Shown piece after piece: positions 56,177 through 64,000 of a DNA stretch of 64,000 bases. The DNA lies in contig NZ_CP034072.1 in assembly GCF_003855255.1 (NCBI RefSeq), positions 5,017,208 through 5,081,207 of the forward strand, written 5' to 3'. The notes beneath the pieces were generated by a model. That model ran no database searches. It saw nothing but the letters and a program-made list of their open reading frames with translations, and had not been told where the DNA came from. The DNA comes from Mycolicibacterium nivoides (GTDB lineage Bacteria > Actinomycetota > Actinomycetes > Mycobacteriales > Mycobacteriaceae). The translations under genes and the position numbers were made by a program. Position 1 is the first letter of the stretch, and each line of letters begins with the position of its first letter.

Positions 56177-57735
56177 AGCATGACCGCCGCGGCGATGGCA
56201 GTGGCCACCACCAGTCCCGTCACCACCGGGATGAACAACCGACGGGCCAGGTCGACGACCGGAACCCCGGTCAGGCCGGCGACCACGATCAGCGACGACC
56301 AGATCACCAGCGTGCCGCCGCCGGTCCAGCTGGCGCCGTTCTGCGCGATGGCGGCGAGAGTGGCCACATCGGTACTGTCACCCCCGAGCGCCCCGGCCAT
56401 CGATCCGGTGAACGGCAAGCCTGGCCACCCGTTTCCGTCCAGCCCGATCAGCATGCCGATCAGCAGCATCGCGAAGGCCGCGAACACCGGCACCTGCGGA
56501 ATGTGCGGTTGCACCAGCTCGACGGCGTCGAACAGGAATGCCGGTGCATCTGCGCCTTCGGGCAGACCCAGAATTCCCGCGGAGTAGTCGGCCAGCCCGA
56601 TGTAGACGAAGCCGGCCACCGGAATCACCATCCCCATGGTTCGAAACGAGAAGGTGATGCCGTCGGTGAAGTGGGTACCGACCTCACCGAGCCAGTCGTT
56701 TCGCTTGGCGATCAAGGCGATTGCCACCAACGCGAGCGCGGCGGTGCCGCCAACCAGGGGTGCACCCAATCCCTCGTCGATGTCGGGAATCAGCGAGGTG
56801 AACCGGCCGAGCAGCATGAAAACCAGCAGGGCGCCGAACAACGCCGGCACGCACGCCGCCACGATCAGCGCCGTCGACGAGGGCCGGCCGGAATCGGCGG
56901 TGACAGTTTCGGAAGCCGGGGCGGCGGCCAAGGTTGCAGTGGCGCCTCGGTTCGCGGAGCCGTGCCCGGTCGACACCGCTTCAGCGGCGGCCGGCGCGCC
57001 CGGGCCGGGGCCGGGGCCCGGCGTCGGTGCGCGACCGGCACTCGATCCGGCCTGGCCGGACATCTTCGTCCGTACGTCGCGGAGGTAGGCCACCGCCAAC
57101 GCCACCACCCCGGCGATCAGGGCGATGACGGTGGCCCGGTCGGCGATCATCCGGGCCGAGACGTGGGCACCTTCGGCGGACAGCGCCGGGGCCACCCCCA
57201 TGATGTAGTCCGAGCTGAGCGCCATCCCCTGTCCAGCGATGGCGATCGCCAAAGCCGCGCCCAACGGTGACAGGCCGGCCCGGAGCGCGGCGGGAAGCAG
57301 GATCGCAGCGATAAGTGGCAGCACGGGAGTGGGCCAGAACGCCAGCGACAGCAGGAAGGTCACGACCGCGAGCAGCACATAGGAGATGTGGCCGTTTCGG
57401 AAGAATCCGCTCAACGGGCGGATCATCAGGACGTCCGCACCGAGTGCGCGCATCGCCCCGAGCATTGCGGTCACCAGCGCGATGATGATGAAAACCGGTA
57501 ACAGCTCCCGGGTCCCGGCGATGGCAGCGTTGAAGACCGAGCTCAACCCCGTGGTGAAACTGCCCCGATAGACCAGGCCGGTGAGGAAGGTGGCGATGAT
57601 GGCCGGGGCGATCACGTTCTTCTTGGCCACCACGGTCGCTATCAGTACAGCGAGACCGATCAGGTAGACCCAGTGTGCCGCAGACAAGGGCACCACCATC
57701 CAATCCACGTAGTCCTTCGGGCTGTTTCGTAACAC
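56173..57735 (-). CDS. Multi-pass membrane transporter, family unresolved
   Basis: 520 aa with about 11-12 hydrophobic helices split by a charged Gly/Ala/Pro-rich loop at about 220-270 (SGQAGSSAGRAPTPGPGPGP). Segments such as FIIIALVTAMLGAMRALGAD, FLLSLAFWPTPVLPLIAAIL and VWSSLIVVAGLTGVPVVDLA-type sequences resemble secondary carboxylate or ion transporters of the IT superfamily, but no family was recognised with certainty. GTG 57735 is used; ATG 57699 is possible, since neither has a strong Shine-Dalgarno. Likely imports the operon's substrate. Confidence 0.7.
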   Translation of the reverse strand: MLRNSPKDYVDWMVVPLSAAHWVYLIGLAVLIATVVAKKNVIAPAIIATFLTGLVYRGSFTTGLSSVFNAAIAGTRELLPVFIIIALVTAMLGAMRALGADVLMIRPLSGFFRNGHISYVLLAVVTFLLSLAFWPTPVLPLIAAILLPAALRAGLSPLGAALAIAIAGQGMALSSDYIMGVAPALSAEGAHVSARMIADRATVIALIAGVVALAVAYLRDVRTKMSGQAGSSAGRAPTPGPGPGPGAPAAAEAVSTGHGSANRGATATLAAAPASETVTADSGRPSSTALIVAACVPALFGALLVFMLLGRFTSLIPDIDEGLGAPLVGGTAALALVAIALIAKRNDWLGEVGTHFTDGITFSFRTMGMVIPVAGFVYIGLADYSAGILGLPEGADAPAFLFDAVELVQPHIPQVPVFAAFAMLLIGMLIGLDGNGWPGLPFTGSMAGALGGDSTDVATLAAIAQNGASWTGGGTLVIWSSLIVVAGLTGVPVVDLARRLFIPVVTGLVVATAIAAAVML

Positions 57736-57836
57736 TCTGGTGTTCAGTCGATTTCACTTCATCGGCTGTACCGAAAACTCATACAATCAATAGCGCACAT
57801 TCTCCCGCGCCGCGCGCCTTCCGGCCCGATTGCTCC

Positions 57837-58274
57837 TCACATTCCTGAAACCGCTGCGATCAAGTCGATTTCGACCGGTGCGCCGGACGGGAGGGCCTGC
57901 ACCCCGATGGCTGCGCGCACCGGCAGCGCAGCCTTCCCGAGTTCGGACCGGATCTGCGCCGAGGCGCCGTCGGCGACTGCCGAGAGGTCGTGAAACGTTG
58001 GCGCACAGGCGATGTAGACCGTCATCCGCAGACAGCGGATACCATCGGCCTCGGCCGGCAGAACTGACCGCATCGCTGCCAGGGCATTGGCCGCGGCGAC
58101 GCCGGCCGCGTCGCGGGCCTGTTGCGCCGACAGCGTTTCCCCGACCACACCGCGCACCCTCAGCGCACCGTCCACCCGCGGCGTCATGCCCGCGGTATAG
58201 ACCACACCGTCGTGCAGAACCGCGGACCGGTAGTCCCCCTGTGGGGCGGGTGCACCCACCTGCTCAGTCGACAC
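57837..58274 (-). CDS. RidA/YjgF-family protein
   Basis: 145 aa. SAVLHDGVVYTAGMTPRVDG and the C-terminal PVRAAIGVQALPSGAPVEID contain the conserved Arg that binds the imine carboxylate in RidA-type deaminases. RidA proteins hydrolyse reactive enamines/imines; related proteins deaminate ring-cleavage products. The GTG start overlaps the GGT-like stop by 11 bases, showing tight coupling. A 101-base gap to the transporter follows. Confidence 0.87.
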   Translation of the reverse strand: MSTEQVGAPAPQGDYRSAVLHDGVVYTAGMTPRVDGALRVRGVVGETLSAQQARDAAGVAAANALAAMRSVLPAEADGIRCLRMTVYIACAPTFHDLSAVADGASAQIRSELGKAALPVRAAIGVQALPSGAPVEIDLIAAVSGM

Positions 58275-59862
58275 CGATCGCCACCCCTTCCTGCCGCGGG
58301 TCGGCAGCCCCGCGCAGCACCCCGTGATCGTCGCGACAGATCACCTGGGCGCTGCCACCGGCGCCGTAGGGCGCTTGCACCACAACCCGGTGACCGTTGG
58401 CGCGCAACCGTTCCCGGGTCTGCTCATCGATCCGGTCCTCGACGCGCAGCTCGGCTGGTTGATCGATCACCTCGGCGTCTGACCCGGGGAACACGGTGAA
58501 CCGCGGCGCGGCCACCGCGGCAGCCGGGTCCAGCCCGTGGTCGAACAGATGTGACAGCAGCTGCATGTTCCATTGCACCTGCCCATCCCCGCCGGGAATG
58601 CTGCCAAGAGCCAGCAGCTCCTCGCGCGCTCCGGTGGCGATCCAGGCGTTGAGGGTATTGAGCGGTTTGCGTCGCGGCGCGACTTCGTTTGGGTGGCCTG
58701 GGATCAAGTAGGCTCCGCGGCCCAGCCGGTTGTTGAGCACCACCCCGGTACCGGGCACGGTGAGAGTCGCACCGAAGGTGAAACCCAGCGAGTGGATGAA
58801 TGACACCGCGCGACCGTCGGCATCCACGGCAACGGTGCAGGTGGTGTCCCCGCCGCGCACCGAAAACGCCAACCGGTCCTCGTTGGCGTCCGCCAGGTCC
58901 TGGCGTTGGCGCGCAATCCGGTTGGGGTCCAGAACATCACGCCAACCGGTGTTATCGCTGCCGCACAGCGCCAGGCGGTCGGCGAAGGCCAGGCGTGCGG
59001 CGCGGGCCATCCGGTCGATGGCACCGGCACCCAGCCAGGGTTGGCTCCCGAGGCTGCCGTCGCACAGCGCGGCCTGCTGCAGCACCATCCAACCGGGTGT
59101 GGGCAACGGGGTTTGGTGGATCGTGGCACCGGCGTAGGACCCGGTGATGGCAGTCTCGGGTTCGGCGACCTCCGCCGCCGCCCATTCGGCGCCGCTGAAC
59201 GGCGCACCGGCAGCGGACAACATCGTGACGGCACGTTCGGCGAATTCGCCGGTGTAGAAGTCGGTCGGGTCGTAGGCGAGCTGACGGATGGTGCGGGCCA
59301 GATCGGGTTGCGTGATCCGGTCCCCCACCCGGGCCGCGCCCCCGTCGGGTGCATAGACCGCCGCCAGGCCGGGATCGTGGCGGATGGCGGTGAGTGCCTC
59401 ACATACGTCGGCGGCAGTCTTAGCCGAGCAGGCCAGGCCGGTTTCGGCGATCCGGGCCGCGGGCTCCCACAGTTCGGGCAGCCCGCGGCTCGCCCCGTGG
59501 GTGTGCAGGGCCGCCAGCGCCGCAGGTGCACCGGGGACGGCGACACCCAGCGCCCCATACAGCGGGATGGTGCTCAGCCCCTGGTCGCGATAGAACGGGG
59601 TGGTCCCGCCGTCCGGGCCGAATCCCGATCCGCCGATCGTCCACACCCGGCCGTCGGGTTCGCGCACCACCGCGAATGCGTCACCGCCGATTCCGCATTG
59701 GCCGGGCAGCACTAGCCAGGTGAGTGCGGCCATGGCCAGGGTGGCGTCGACGGCATTGCCGCCCGCCGCCAGTACCTGGGCCCCGGCGAAGCTGGCCGCG
59801 GGATGGCTGGAGCTGACCATGCCACCCAGCGACAGCGCCGACGGGCGCGCTTCGGGGTCCAT
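58264..59862 (-). CDS. Gamma-glutamyltranspeptidase-like Ntn hydrolase
   Basis: 532 aa, GGT family: MVSSSHPAASFAGAQVLAAG, GNAVDATLAMAALTWLVLPGQCGIGGDAF-type opening; self-cleavage and nucleophile Thr expected at GGDTTCTVAVDADGRAV; GTGVVLNNRLGRGAYL and LGSIPGGDGQVQWNMQ close to the end. No signal peptide, so it should be cytoplasmic, unlike periplasmic GGT. It may cleave a gamma-glutamyl or cephalosporin-like/cyclic amide intermediate. The ATG overlaps the upstream Rieske stop by one base. Confidence 0.88.
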   Translation of the reverse strand: MDPEARPSALSLGGMVSSSHPAASFAGAQVLAAGGNAVDATLAMAALTWLVLPGQCGIGGDAFAVVREPDGRVWTIGGSGFGPDGGTTPFYRDQGLSTIPLYGALGVAVPGAPAALAALHTHGASRGLPELWEPAARIAETGLACSAKTAADVCEALTAIRHDPGLAAVYAPDGGAARVGDRITQPDLARTIRQLAYDPTDFYTGEFAERAVTMLSAAGAPFSGAEWAAAEVAEPETAITGSYAGATIHQTPLPTPGWMVLQQAALCDGSLGSQPWLGAGAIDRMARAARLAFADRLALCGSDNTGWRDVLDPNRIARQRQDLADANEDRLAFSVRGGDTTCTVAVDADGRAVSFIHSLGFTFGATLTVPGTGVVLNNRLGRGAYLIPGHPNEVAPRRKPLNTLNAWIATGAREELLALGSIPGGDGQVQWNMQLLSHLFDHGLDPAAAVAAPRFTVFPGSDAEVIDQPAELRVEDRIDEQTRERLRANGHRVVVQAPYGAGGSAQVICRDDHGVLRGAADPRQEGVAIGVD

Positions 59863-60215
59863 CAGGCACCCTTGCGCCGGCGGCGCGGACCGACCGGGAT
59901 CTCGCCGGGTTCCACACCGACGAAGATCTCCCCGTCACGTTCCTGGACCGGGTAGGTCTTGATCGCGACGGTGGCGGGCGGGCAGATCGGTTCACCGGTC
60001 TCCAGGTCGAATGCGCTTCCGTGGCAGGAGCATCCGATCCCGTCGTCGACGAGCTTGCCCGAGGACAACATGCAGTCCAGGTGGGTGCAGTAGTTGGAGG
60101 TGGCGTAGGCCTTGCCGTTGAGACGAGCCACCGCGAACTCGTGCTCGCCGGCGAAGAACCGCCGCACGATGCCTTCGGGCACCTGCCCGGACCGGGCGAC
60201 TCGGGTGAATTCCAT
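59862..60215 (-). CDS. Rieske [2Fe-2S] ferredoxin (copy 2)
   Basis: 117 aa, soluble. Cluster ligands are Cys and His in NYCTHLDCML and in IGCSCHGSAFDLETG (C-x-H and C-x2-H arrangement). The tail is very basic (GPRRRRKGA). It is distinct in sequence from the other Rieske protein at 62917. Likely electron carrier for an oxygenase or an alternative partner of the reductase. 12 bases after the aldehyde dehydrogenase. Confidence 0.9.
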   Translation of the reverse strand: MEFTRVARSGQVPEGIVRRFFAGEHEFAVARLNGKAYATSNYCTHLDCMLSSGKLVDDGIGCSCHGSAFDLETGEPICPPATVAIKTYPVQERDGEIFVGVEPGEIPVGPRRRRKGA

Positions 60216-60227
60216 TGCAGCTCCTGT

Positions 60228-61667
60228 TCAAACGGACGGGGTCAGGTAGACGGTCTTCTCCAGCGTGTAGAACTCCATGAGCGTGGCTCCGGCCTGTTCC
60301 TTGTAGGTCTGGGTGCTGGAGGCCTTGTAACCGCCGAACGGGGCGTTCATCGCCATGCCGGTGGTGGGCTGGTTGACCTTGACCAGGCCCGTCCTGGACC
60401 GGTGCGCGAACCGGGTGGCGGTGGCGAGGTCGCCGGTGACGATCGCCGCGCTGAGCCCGAACTCGGTAGCGTTCGCCAGGTCCACCGCCTCGTCCAGCGA
60501 GCCGGCCCGCTGGAAGGCGATCAACGGCCCGAAGACCTCCTCGGTGACGATTCGCATGGTGGGTAGCGCATCGGCGAAAACGGTGGGACGGACAAAGAAT
60601 CCGTGATCACCGACGGTGGTGCCCCCGCAGCGCAGGCTGGCACCCTCTGCCACACCGGTCTGCACGTAGTGCAAGAACTTGTCGAGTTGGGCAGCGCTGG
60701 CCAGCGGGCCCATGTTCACCCCGGGCTGGTCCCCTGGGCCCACCCGAAGCGCTTCGGCCTTCGCCACCACCCGGTCCAGCAGCGCGTCGTGGACGGCGTC
60801 CACCGCGATCACCCGGCTGGTGCCGGTGCAGGCCTGTCCGCTGAGCCCGAAGGCGCCCTTGACGATCAGCGCTGCGGCGCCGTCGAGGTCGGCGTCCTCG
60901 GCGACCACCACCGGGTTCTTCCCACCCATCTCCAACTGCACGCGACGCTGAGGTCCGACGACGCGATGGATGGCCCGGCCGACCTGGGTGGAACCGGTGA
61001 ATGTGACGGCCGCGACGCGGGATTCAGCAGCGACCGCAGCCCCCGCGGCGCCCTCGCCCTGCACCAGTGCGATGACGCCCGGCGGCAAGCCGCCGTCCAG
61101 CAGTGCCTCGACCAGGCGCTGCCCCATCAGCGGGGTCATCTCGGAGGGTTTGAACAACACCGGGTTACCGGCGGCCAGCGCTGGTCCGATCTTGCGCGAC
61201 GGGATGTTGAACGGGAAATTCCACGGGGTGATCGCGCCGACGATGCCGACGGGTTCTCGCAGGGTGTAGACCAGTCCGTCGCCGGCCGCGGGATAGGTGC
61301 TGCCGGTCATCCGGGTGGCCTCCCCGGCGTAGAAGCGCAGGTTGGCCGGGGTCCGGCTGACCTCCATGGTGGCCTCGGCAGTGGTCTTTCCCTCCTCCCG
61401 GATCAGCTCGGCGATCAGCTCCGGTGCACGCGATTCCAACTGCGCGGCAGCCGATTCCAGAATCGCGGCGCGGTGTTCGGGTGCGGTGGCCGCCCATTCC
61501 GGGCTGGCCTTCTCCAGTGCGTCGACCGCGGCACTCACATCGGTGGCCTCCGATGCCGGGAAGACCCCGATCACGTCGTCGGGGTCGGCGGGATTGCACC
61601 GCTGGAAGGTCCGGCCGGACACCGCGGGCACCCACTGGCCGTCGATGAAATTCGTTCCTTCGATCAC
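60228..61667 (-). CDS. NAD(P)-dependent aldehyde dehydrogenase
   Basis: 479 aa hydrolytic ALDH: ITPWNFPFNIPSRKIGPALA (Asn), VQLEMGGKNPVVVAEDADLD (general-base Glu), FGLSGQACTGTSRVIAV (nucleophile Cys), EEVFGPLIAF. GTG 61667 has a GAGGAG Shine-Dalgarno seven bases upstream; ATG 61694, which overlaps the reductase stop by one base (TGATG), would add nine residues. Probably oxidises an aldehyde produced by the operon's oxygenase. Similar to succinate-semialdehyde or ketoglutarate-semialdehyde dehydrogenases. Confidence 0.92.
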   Translation of the reverse strand: MIEGTNFIDGQWVPAVSGRTFQRCNPADPDDVIGVFPASEATDVSAAVDALEKASPEWAATAPEHRAAILESAAAQLESRAPELIAELIREEGKTTAEATMEVSRTPANLRFYAGEATRMTGSTYPAAGDGLVYTLREPVGIVGAITPWNFPFNIPSRKIGPALAAGNPVLFKPSEMTPLMGQRLVEALLDGGLPPGVIALVQGEGAAGAAVAAESRVAAVTFTGSTQVGRAIHRVVGPQRRVQLEMGGKNPVVVAEDADLDGAAALIVKGAFGLSGQACTGTSRVIAVDAVHDALLDRVVAKAEALRVGPGDQPGVNMGPLASAAQLDKFLHYVQTGVAEGASLRCGGTTVGDHGFFVRPTVFADALPTMRIVTEEVFGPLIAFQRAGSLDEAVDLANATEFGLSAAIVTGDLATATRFAHRSRTGLVKVNQPTTGMAMNAPFGGYKASSTQTYKEQAGATLMEFYTLEKTVYLTPSV

Positions 61668-61693
61668 TGTTTCGCTCCTCGCGTGCGCGGGCA

Positions 61694-62920
61694 TCACGAC
61701 ACCGCTTCCTCGGTTTCCACTAGGTCCCACAGGTCGGTGTCCTCGTCGGCGAGCACCGCCCGTTCGATGTGGCGCCCGAGCAATTCCCGGCCCACCATCA
61801 CGTCCTCGCCCCGATCGGCGGTGAACACTCCGCGCAGCAGGTCGCCGTCGAGGTAGAAGGCGGTGAAGTCGTTCGCATCGGGATCGCCGCGGATCACCAG
61901 GTCGGTGGTGGCCTCGCCGAGCAGTTGCAGGTTGTGGTCGTACTGGTCCGACCAGAACCACGGGGCGTCGTCGCTGACCGCATCGCGACCGAGCATGGCG
62001 TTGGCCACCGCGGCACCCTGCCGGTTGGCGTTGTCGAAGTGTTCGAACCGGACGTGACCACCGGCCCGAGCCGAGTAGCGTTGCGCCACATCACCTGCGG
62101 CGTAGATGTGCGGAGTCGAGGTTCGGCCCTGCGCGTCGACCACGATGCCGTCGCGCACCTGCAGGCCCGAGGCCGCGGCCACCTCGGTGTTGGGGACGAT
62201 GCCGATGCCGATCAGCACCGCATCGGCTTCCAATCGACCGCCGTCCGCGCAGTCCACCACCACGCCCTCGGCGGTGGTGTGCAACTGCTCGACCGTGACG
62301 CCGGTGCGCACGTCGACGCCGTGGTCACGGTGGATGCGCACCAGTTCAGCACCGAGACGGGCGCCGATGACGTTGGCCAGCGGCACCGGCGCGGCCTCCA
62401 GCACGGTCACCTCGGTACCCAGACTCCGTGCGGTGGCGGCTGTTTCCAGCCCCACGAAACCCGCACCGATGATGGCCAACCGACTGCCGGGGGTGAGTGA
62501 CCGTTGCAGCGCGATCGCATCGTCGACGGTACGCAGATAGTGCACCAGTTCCGGGCGGGGGCCGGGCACCTGCAGGCGGCGGGCCCGGCCGCCGGTGGCC
62601 AACAACACCGCGTCTGCCTCGATCGGCGCCCCCGAGGCCAGCTCCACCCGGCGCCCGGCCGCGTCGACCCGGGTCACCTCTGCGCGGGTGCGGATCTGGA
62701 CATCGTTGTCGGCCCGCCACTTCTCGGGCAGGATCTCCATCGACTCGAAACTGTCGGCGCCGGAAAGGAATTCCTTGGACAGTGGGGGTCGCTGATAGGG
62801 CAGGTGCGGCTCGTCGCCCACCAGCACGATGCGCCCGTCGAAACCGCGCCGGCGCAGGGTACGGGCGGCCACCGCGGCCGCCTGCCCCGCCCCGACGGTC
62901 ACGAAAGTCCGGCCGGTCAT
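61694..62920 (-). CDS. FAD-dependent ferredoxin reductase
   Basis: 408 aa, the reductase type of Rieske/ferredoxin-dependent oxygenases: FVTVGAGQAAAVAARTLRRR (FAD), PYQRPPLSKEFLSG, NAD motif IIGAGFVGLETAATARSLG, and IYAAGDVAQRY. The C-terminal domain (FWSDQYDHNLQLLGEA) is typical. The ATG overlaps the upstream Rieske stop by four bases. It should pass electrons from NAD(P)H to the Rieske ferredoxins of this operon. Confidence 0.94.
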   Translation of the reverse strand: MTGRTFVTVGAGQAAAVAARTLRRRGFDGRIVLVGDEPHLPYQRPPLSKEFLSGADSFESMEILPEKWRADNDVQIRTRAEVTRVDAAGRRVELASGAPIEADAVLLATGGRARRLQVPGPRPELVHYLRTVDDAIALQRSLTPGSRLAIIGAGFVGLETAATARSLGTEVTVLEAAPVPLANVIGARLGAELVRIHRDHGVDVRTGVTVEQLHTTAEGVVVDCADGGRLEADAVLIGIGIVPNTEVAAASGLQVRDGIVVDAQGRTSTPHIYAAGDVAQRYSARAGGHVRFEHFDNANRQGAAVANAMLGRDAVSDDAPWFWSDQYDHNLQLLGEATTDLVIRGDPDANDFTAFYLDGDLLRGVFTADRGEDVMVGRELLGRHIERAVLADEDTDLWDLVETEEAVS

Positions 62921-63267
62921 GCCTGTGCTTCCCTTCCCGCGGTCACGGCGCCCAGCGGGGCCGTTGGGTTGACGTAGATGGTTTCTCCCTCGACCCGGAC
63001 CGGGTACGTGGGCTGGCAGCGGTCCTGGCTCTCCTCGTACCCGGTCTCCAGGTCGAACTGCCACTGATGGCCCGGGCAGATCACCTTGCCGTGCAGCAGG
63101 GTGCCTTTGGCCAGGGACCGGTCTTGATGAATACAGGTGTCGGCGAACGCATATACCCGTCCCGCCGCCCCGAACAGTGCGATGGCCAGCCCGTCGACCT
63201 CGATCCGGAGCTTGCGGCGGCGGGTGAGGTCCTTGGTGCTCGCCACCGCGATCCACTGCGTGGTCAT
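62917..63267 (-). CDS. Rieske [2Fe-2S] ferredoxin (copy 1)
   Basis: 116 aa. Ligands in DTCIHQDRSLAKG and ICPGHQWQFDLETG (C-x-H and C-x2-H). Resembles the ferredoxin components of ring-hydroxylating dioxygenases. It is translationally coupled to the reductase and lies 35 bases after the diiron-protein gene, suggesting it donates electrons to that enzyme. Confidence 0.92.
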   Translation of the reverse strand: MTTQWIAVASTKDLTRRRKLRIEVDGLAIALFGAAGRVYAFADTCIHQDRSLAKGTLLHGKVICPGHQWQFDLETGYEESQDRCQPTYPVRVEGETIYVNPTAPLGAVTAGREAQA

Positions 63268-63302
63268 GGCGTTGCCTTTCTGTCGAGGCGGCGGATCGGG
63301 AA

Positions 63303-63998
63303 TCAGGCGGAAACGGATTCGAGATCGGGCGCGACGTAGTAGTCGTAGAGACCCTTGGTGTAGGAGAAGCGCATCTCGGCGCCCCAGCGCACCAGCTGCA
63401 GGCAGCGCTGCTGCAACTGCGCGGTGTCAGCGTGATCGAGCACGATCTGGTAGCCGCGCTCACCATGCACCACATCAGAGGTGATGTGCAGATCGAAGAA
63501 CTCGATCTCGTCCTCACTGAACCCGTACACCTCACGCAGCGGCACGATCTGCTTGGTGTAGATACTGGGTACCTGCGATTCCAGGCCGACCACCAGGGCT
63601 GCTGTGGCCACCACAAAGTGCTCGCGCTGTGACACCGCGTAGCACCAGGCCTGCAACCCGCGGGTGATCGCGTTCATGTTCGCCGGATCCTCGATGCGTT
63701 CCTTGGTGGTCCCGCAGGCCTCGCCGAACTTGATCAGCAGATCGGTGTGCCGAATGTCGGCCAGCTCCTCCTCGTACATGTTCTGCAGCGTGAAATCCTT
63801 TGCGCCGGTGAACTCGTCGGGGGTATTGGAGTAGATGTTGGCCAGGTAGTCGGCGAACGGACCGACGTAGTGGTAATGGTTCTCGGCCCACCGGGCGAAG
63901 TGCTCCTTGCTGAGTTTGCCCTCAGCCCAGGCTTTGGAGAACGACGCGTTCTTGGCTTCCCGGCCTTTGATCGCATTCTCGAGTTCGGCGCGAAACTC
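63303..63998 (-). CDS. Heme-oxygenase-like diiron oxidase (HDO), partial
   Basis: The visible 231 residues lack the N-terminus, which lies beyond the right edge. The all-helical TenA/PqqC/CADD-like fold is indicated by segments such as FSKAWAEGKLSKEHFARWAE and HYHYVGPFADYLANIY. A complete carboxylate/histidine set can be placed (visible numbering): Glu77 and His84 (E-x6-H in MYEEELADIRHTDLL), Glu140 (VGLESQVPS), His171-Asp175-His178 (DLHITSDVVHGER). Order and spacing match the remembered CADD ligands. Such proteins include N-oxygenases, desaturases and C-C-cleaving enzymes. It heads the visible part of the accessory operon; the presence of ferredoxins and a reductase fits an oxygenase. Confidence 0.8.
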   Translation of the reverse strand, partial: EFRAELENAIKGREAKNASFSKAWAEGKLSKEHFARWAENHYHYVGPFADYLANIYSNTPDEFTGAKDFTLQNMYEEELADIRHTDLLIKFGEACGTTKERIEDPANMNAITRGLQAWCYAVSQREHFVVATAALVVGLESQVPSIYTKQIVPLREVYGFSEDEIEFFDLHITSDVVHGERGYQIVLDHADTAQLQQRCLQLVRWGAEMRFSYTKGLYDYYVAPDLESVSA

Positions 63999-64000
63999 GT

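Overview
The window comes from a high-GC actinomycete and almost certainly a rapidly growing mycobacterium (Mycolicibacterium type). The evidence is the gene order rplN-to-rplO, sppA, methyltransferases, secY-adk-mapA-sigL-rslA, mmsA-fadE-mmsB, rmlC/rmlB and infA-rpmJ-rpsM-rpsK-rpsD-rpoA-rplQ-truA, plus mycobacterial features such as the acidic Ala/Glu tail on L17, F420-type luciferase-like oxidoreductases, the TIGR00027-type methyltransferase family, a DUF732 lipoprotein, a cutinase and the SigL/RslA pair. Species assignment is not possible from the sequence alone. No rRNA, tRNA, CRISPR array, insertion sequence or prophage was seen.

Layout, left to right. 0-1.8 kb: secreted cutinase and an AbiEi/DUF559-like orphan protein. 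1.9-6.5 kb (minus): the infA-rpmJ-rpsM-rpsK-rpsD-rpoA-rplQ-truA operon. 6.8-12.2 kb (plus): an NfeD/flotillin pair followed by an unusual redox two-component module, a receiver fused to a thioredoxin-reductase-like flavoprotein and a histidine kinase with a cyclic-nucleotide-binding domain. 12.2-15.6 kb: two tandem LLM oxidoreductases and rmlB-rmlC (dTDP-rhamnose for the arabinogalactan linker). 15.7-20.5 kb: a small secreted protein, a DmpA-type aminopeptidase divergent from a TetR-EamA pair, and an alpha/beta hydrolase divergent from an AraC regulator. 20.5-25 kb: an aliphatic amidase regulon (amiB-like ATPase, amiE, amiS, amiC-like sensor, MarR regulator) with two copies of the palindrome TTCCANNTGGAA. 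25-29 kb: valine catabolism genes mmsA, fadE, mmsB. 29-33 kb: HAD protein, NarL-type response regulator with GAF kinase, lipoprotein, MarR. 33-37.5 kb (minus): a four-gene operon (ThDP enzyme, SRPBCC protein, KAS III-like enzyme lacking the usual histidine, PLP aminotransferase) that looks like a small biosynthetic pathway. 37.7-41.8 kb (minus): secY-adk-mapA-sigL-rslA with a SigL-like promoter in front of sigL. 42-45.8 kb: four tandem SAM methyltransferases. 45.8-50.3 kb: MFS transporter, sppA and an LLM oxidoreductase. 50.4-54.6 kb (minus): rplN-rplX-rplE-rpsN-rpsH-rplF-rplR-rpsE-rpmD-rplO. 54.8-64 kb (minus): a tightly coupled accessory operon running off the right edge. It encodes a heme-oxygenase-like diiron protein, two Rieske ferredoxins, a ferredoxin reductase, an aldehyde dehydrogenase, a gamma-glutamyltranspeptidase-like enzyme, a RidA protein, a transporter and an amidase, and is probably catabolic for an unidentified nitrogenous substrate.

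The strongest candidates for undescribed biology are the diiron-oxidase operon at the right end, the ThDP/KAS III/aminotransferase operon at 33-37.5 kb, and the receiver-flavoprotein/cNMP-kinase module beside flotillin. All functional statements rest on reading translated sequence and on remembered family knowledge; no database search was run.
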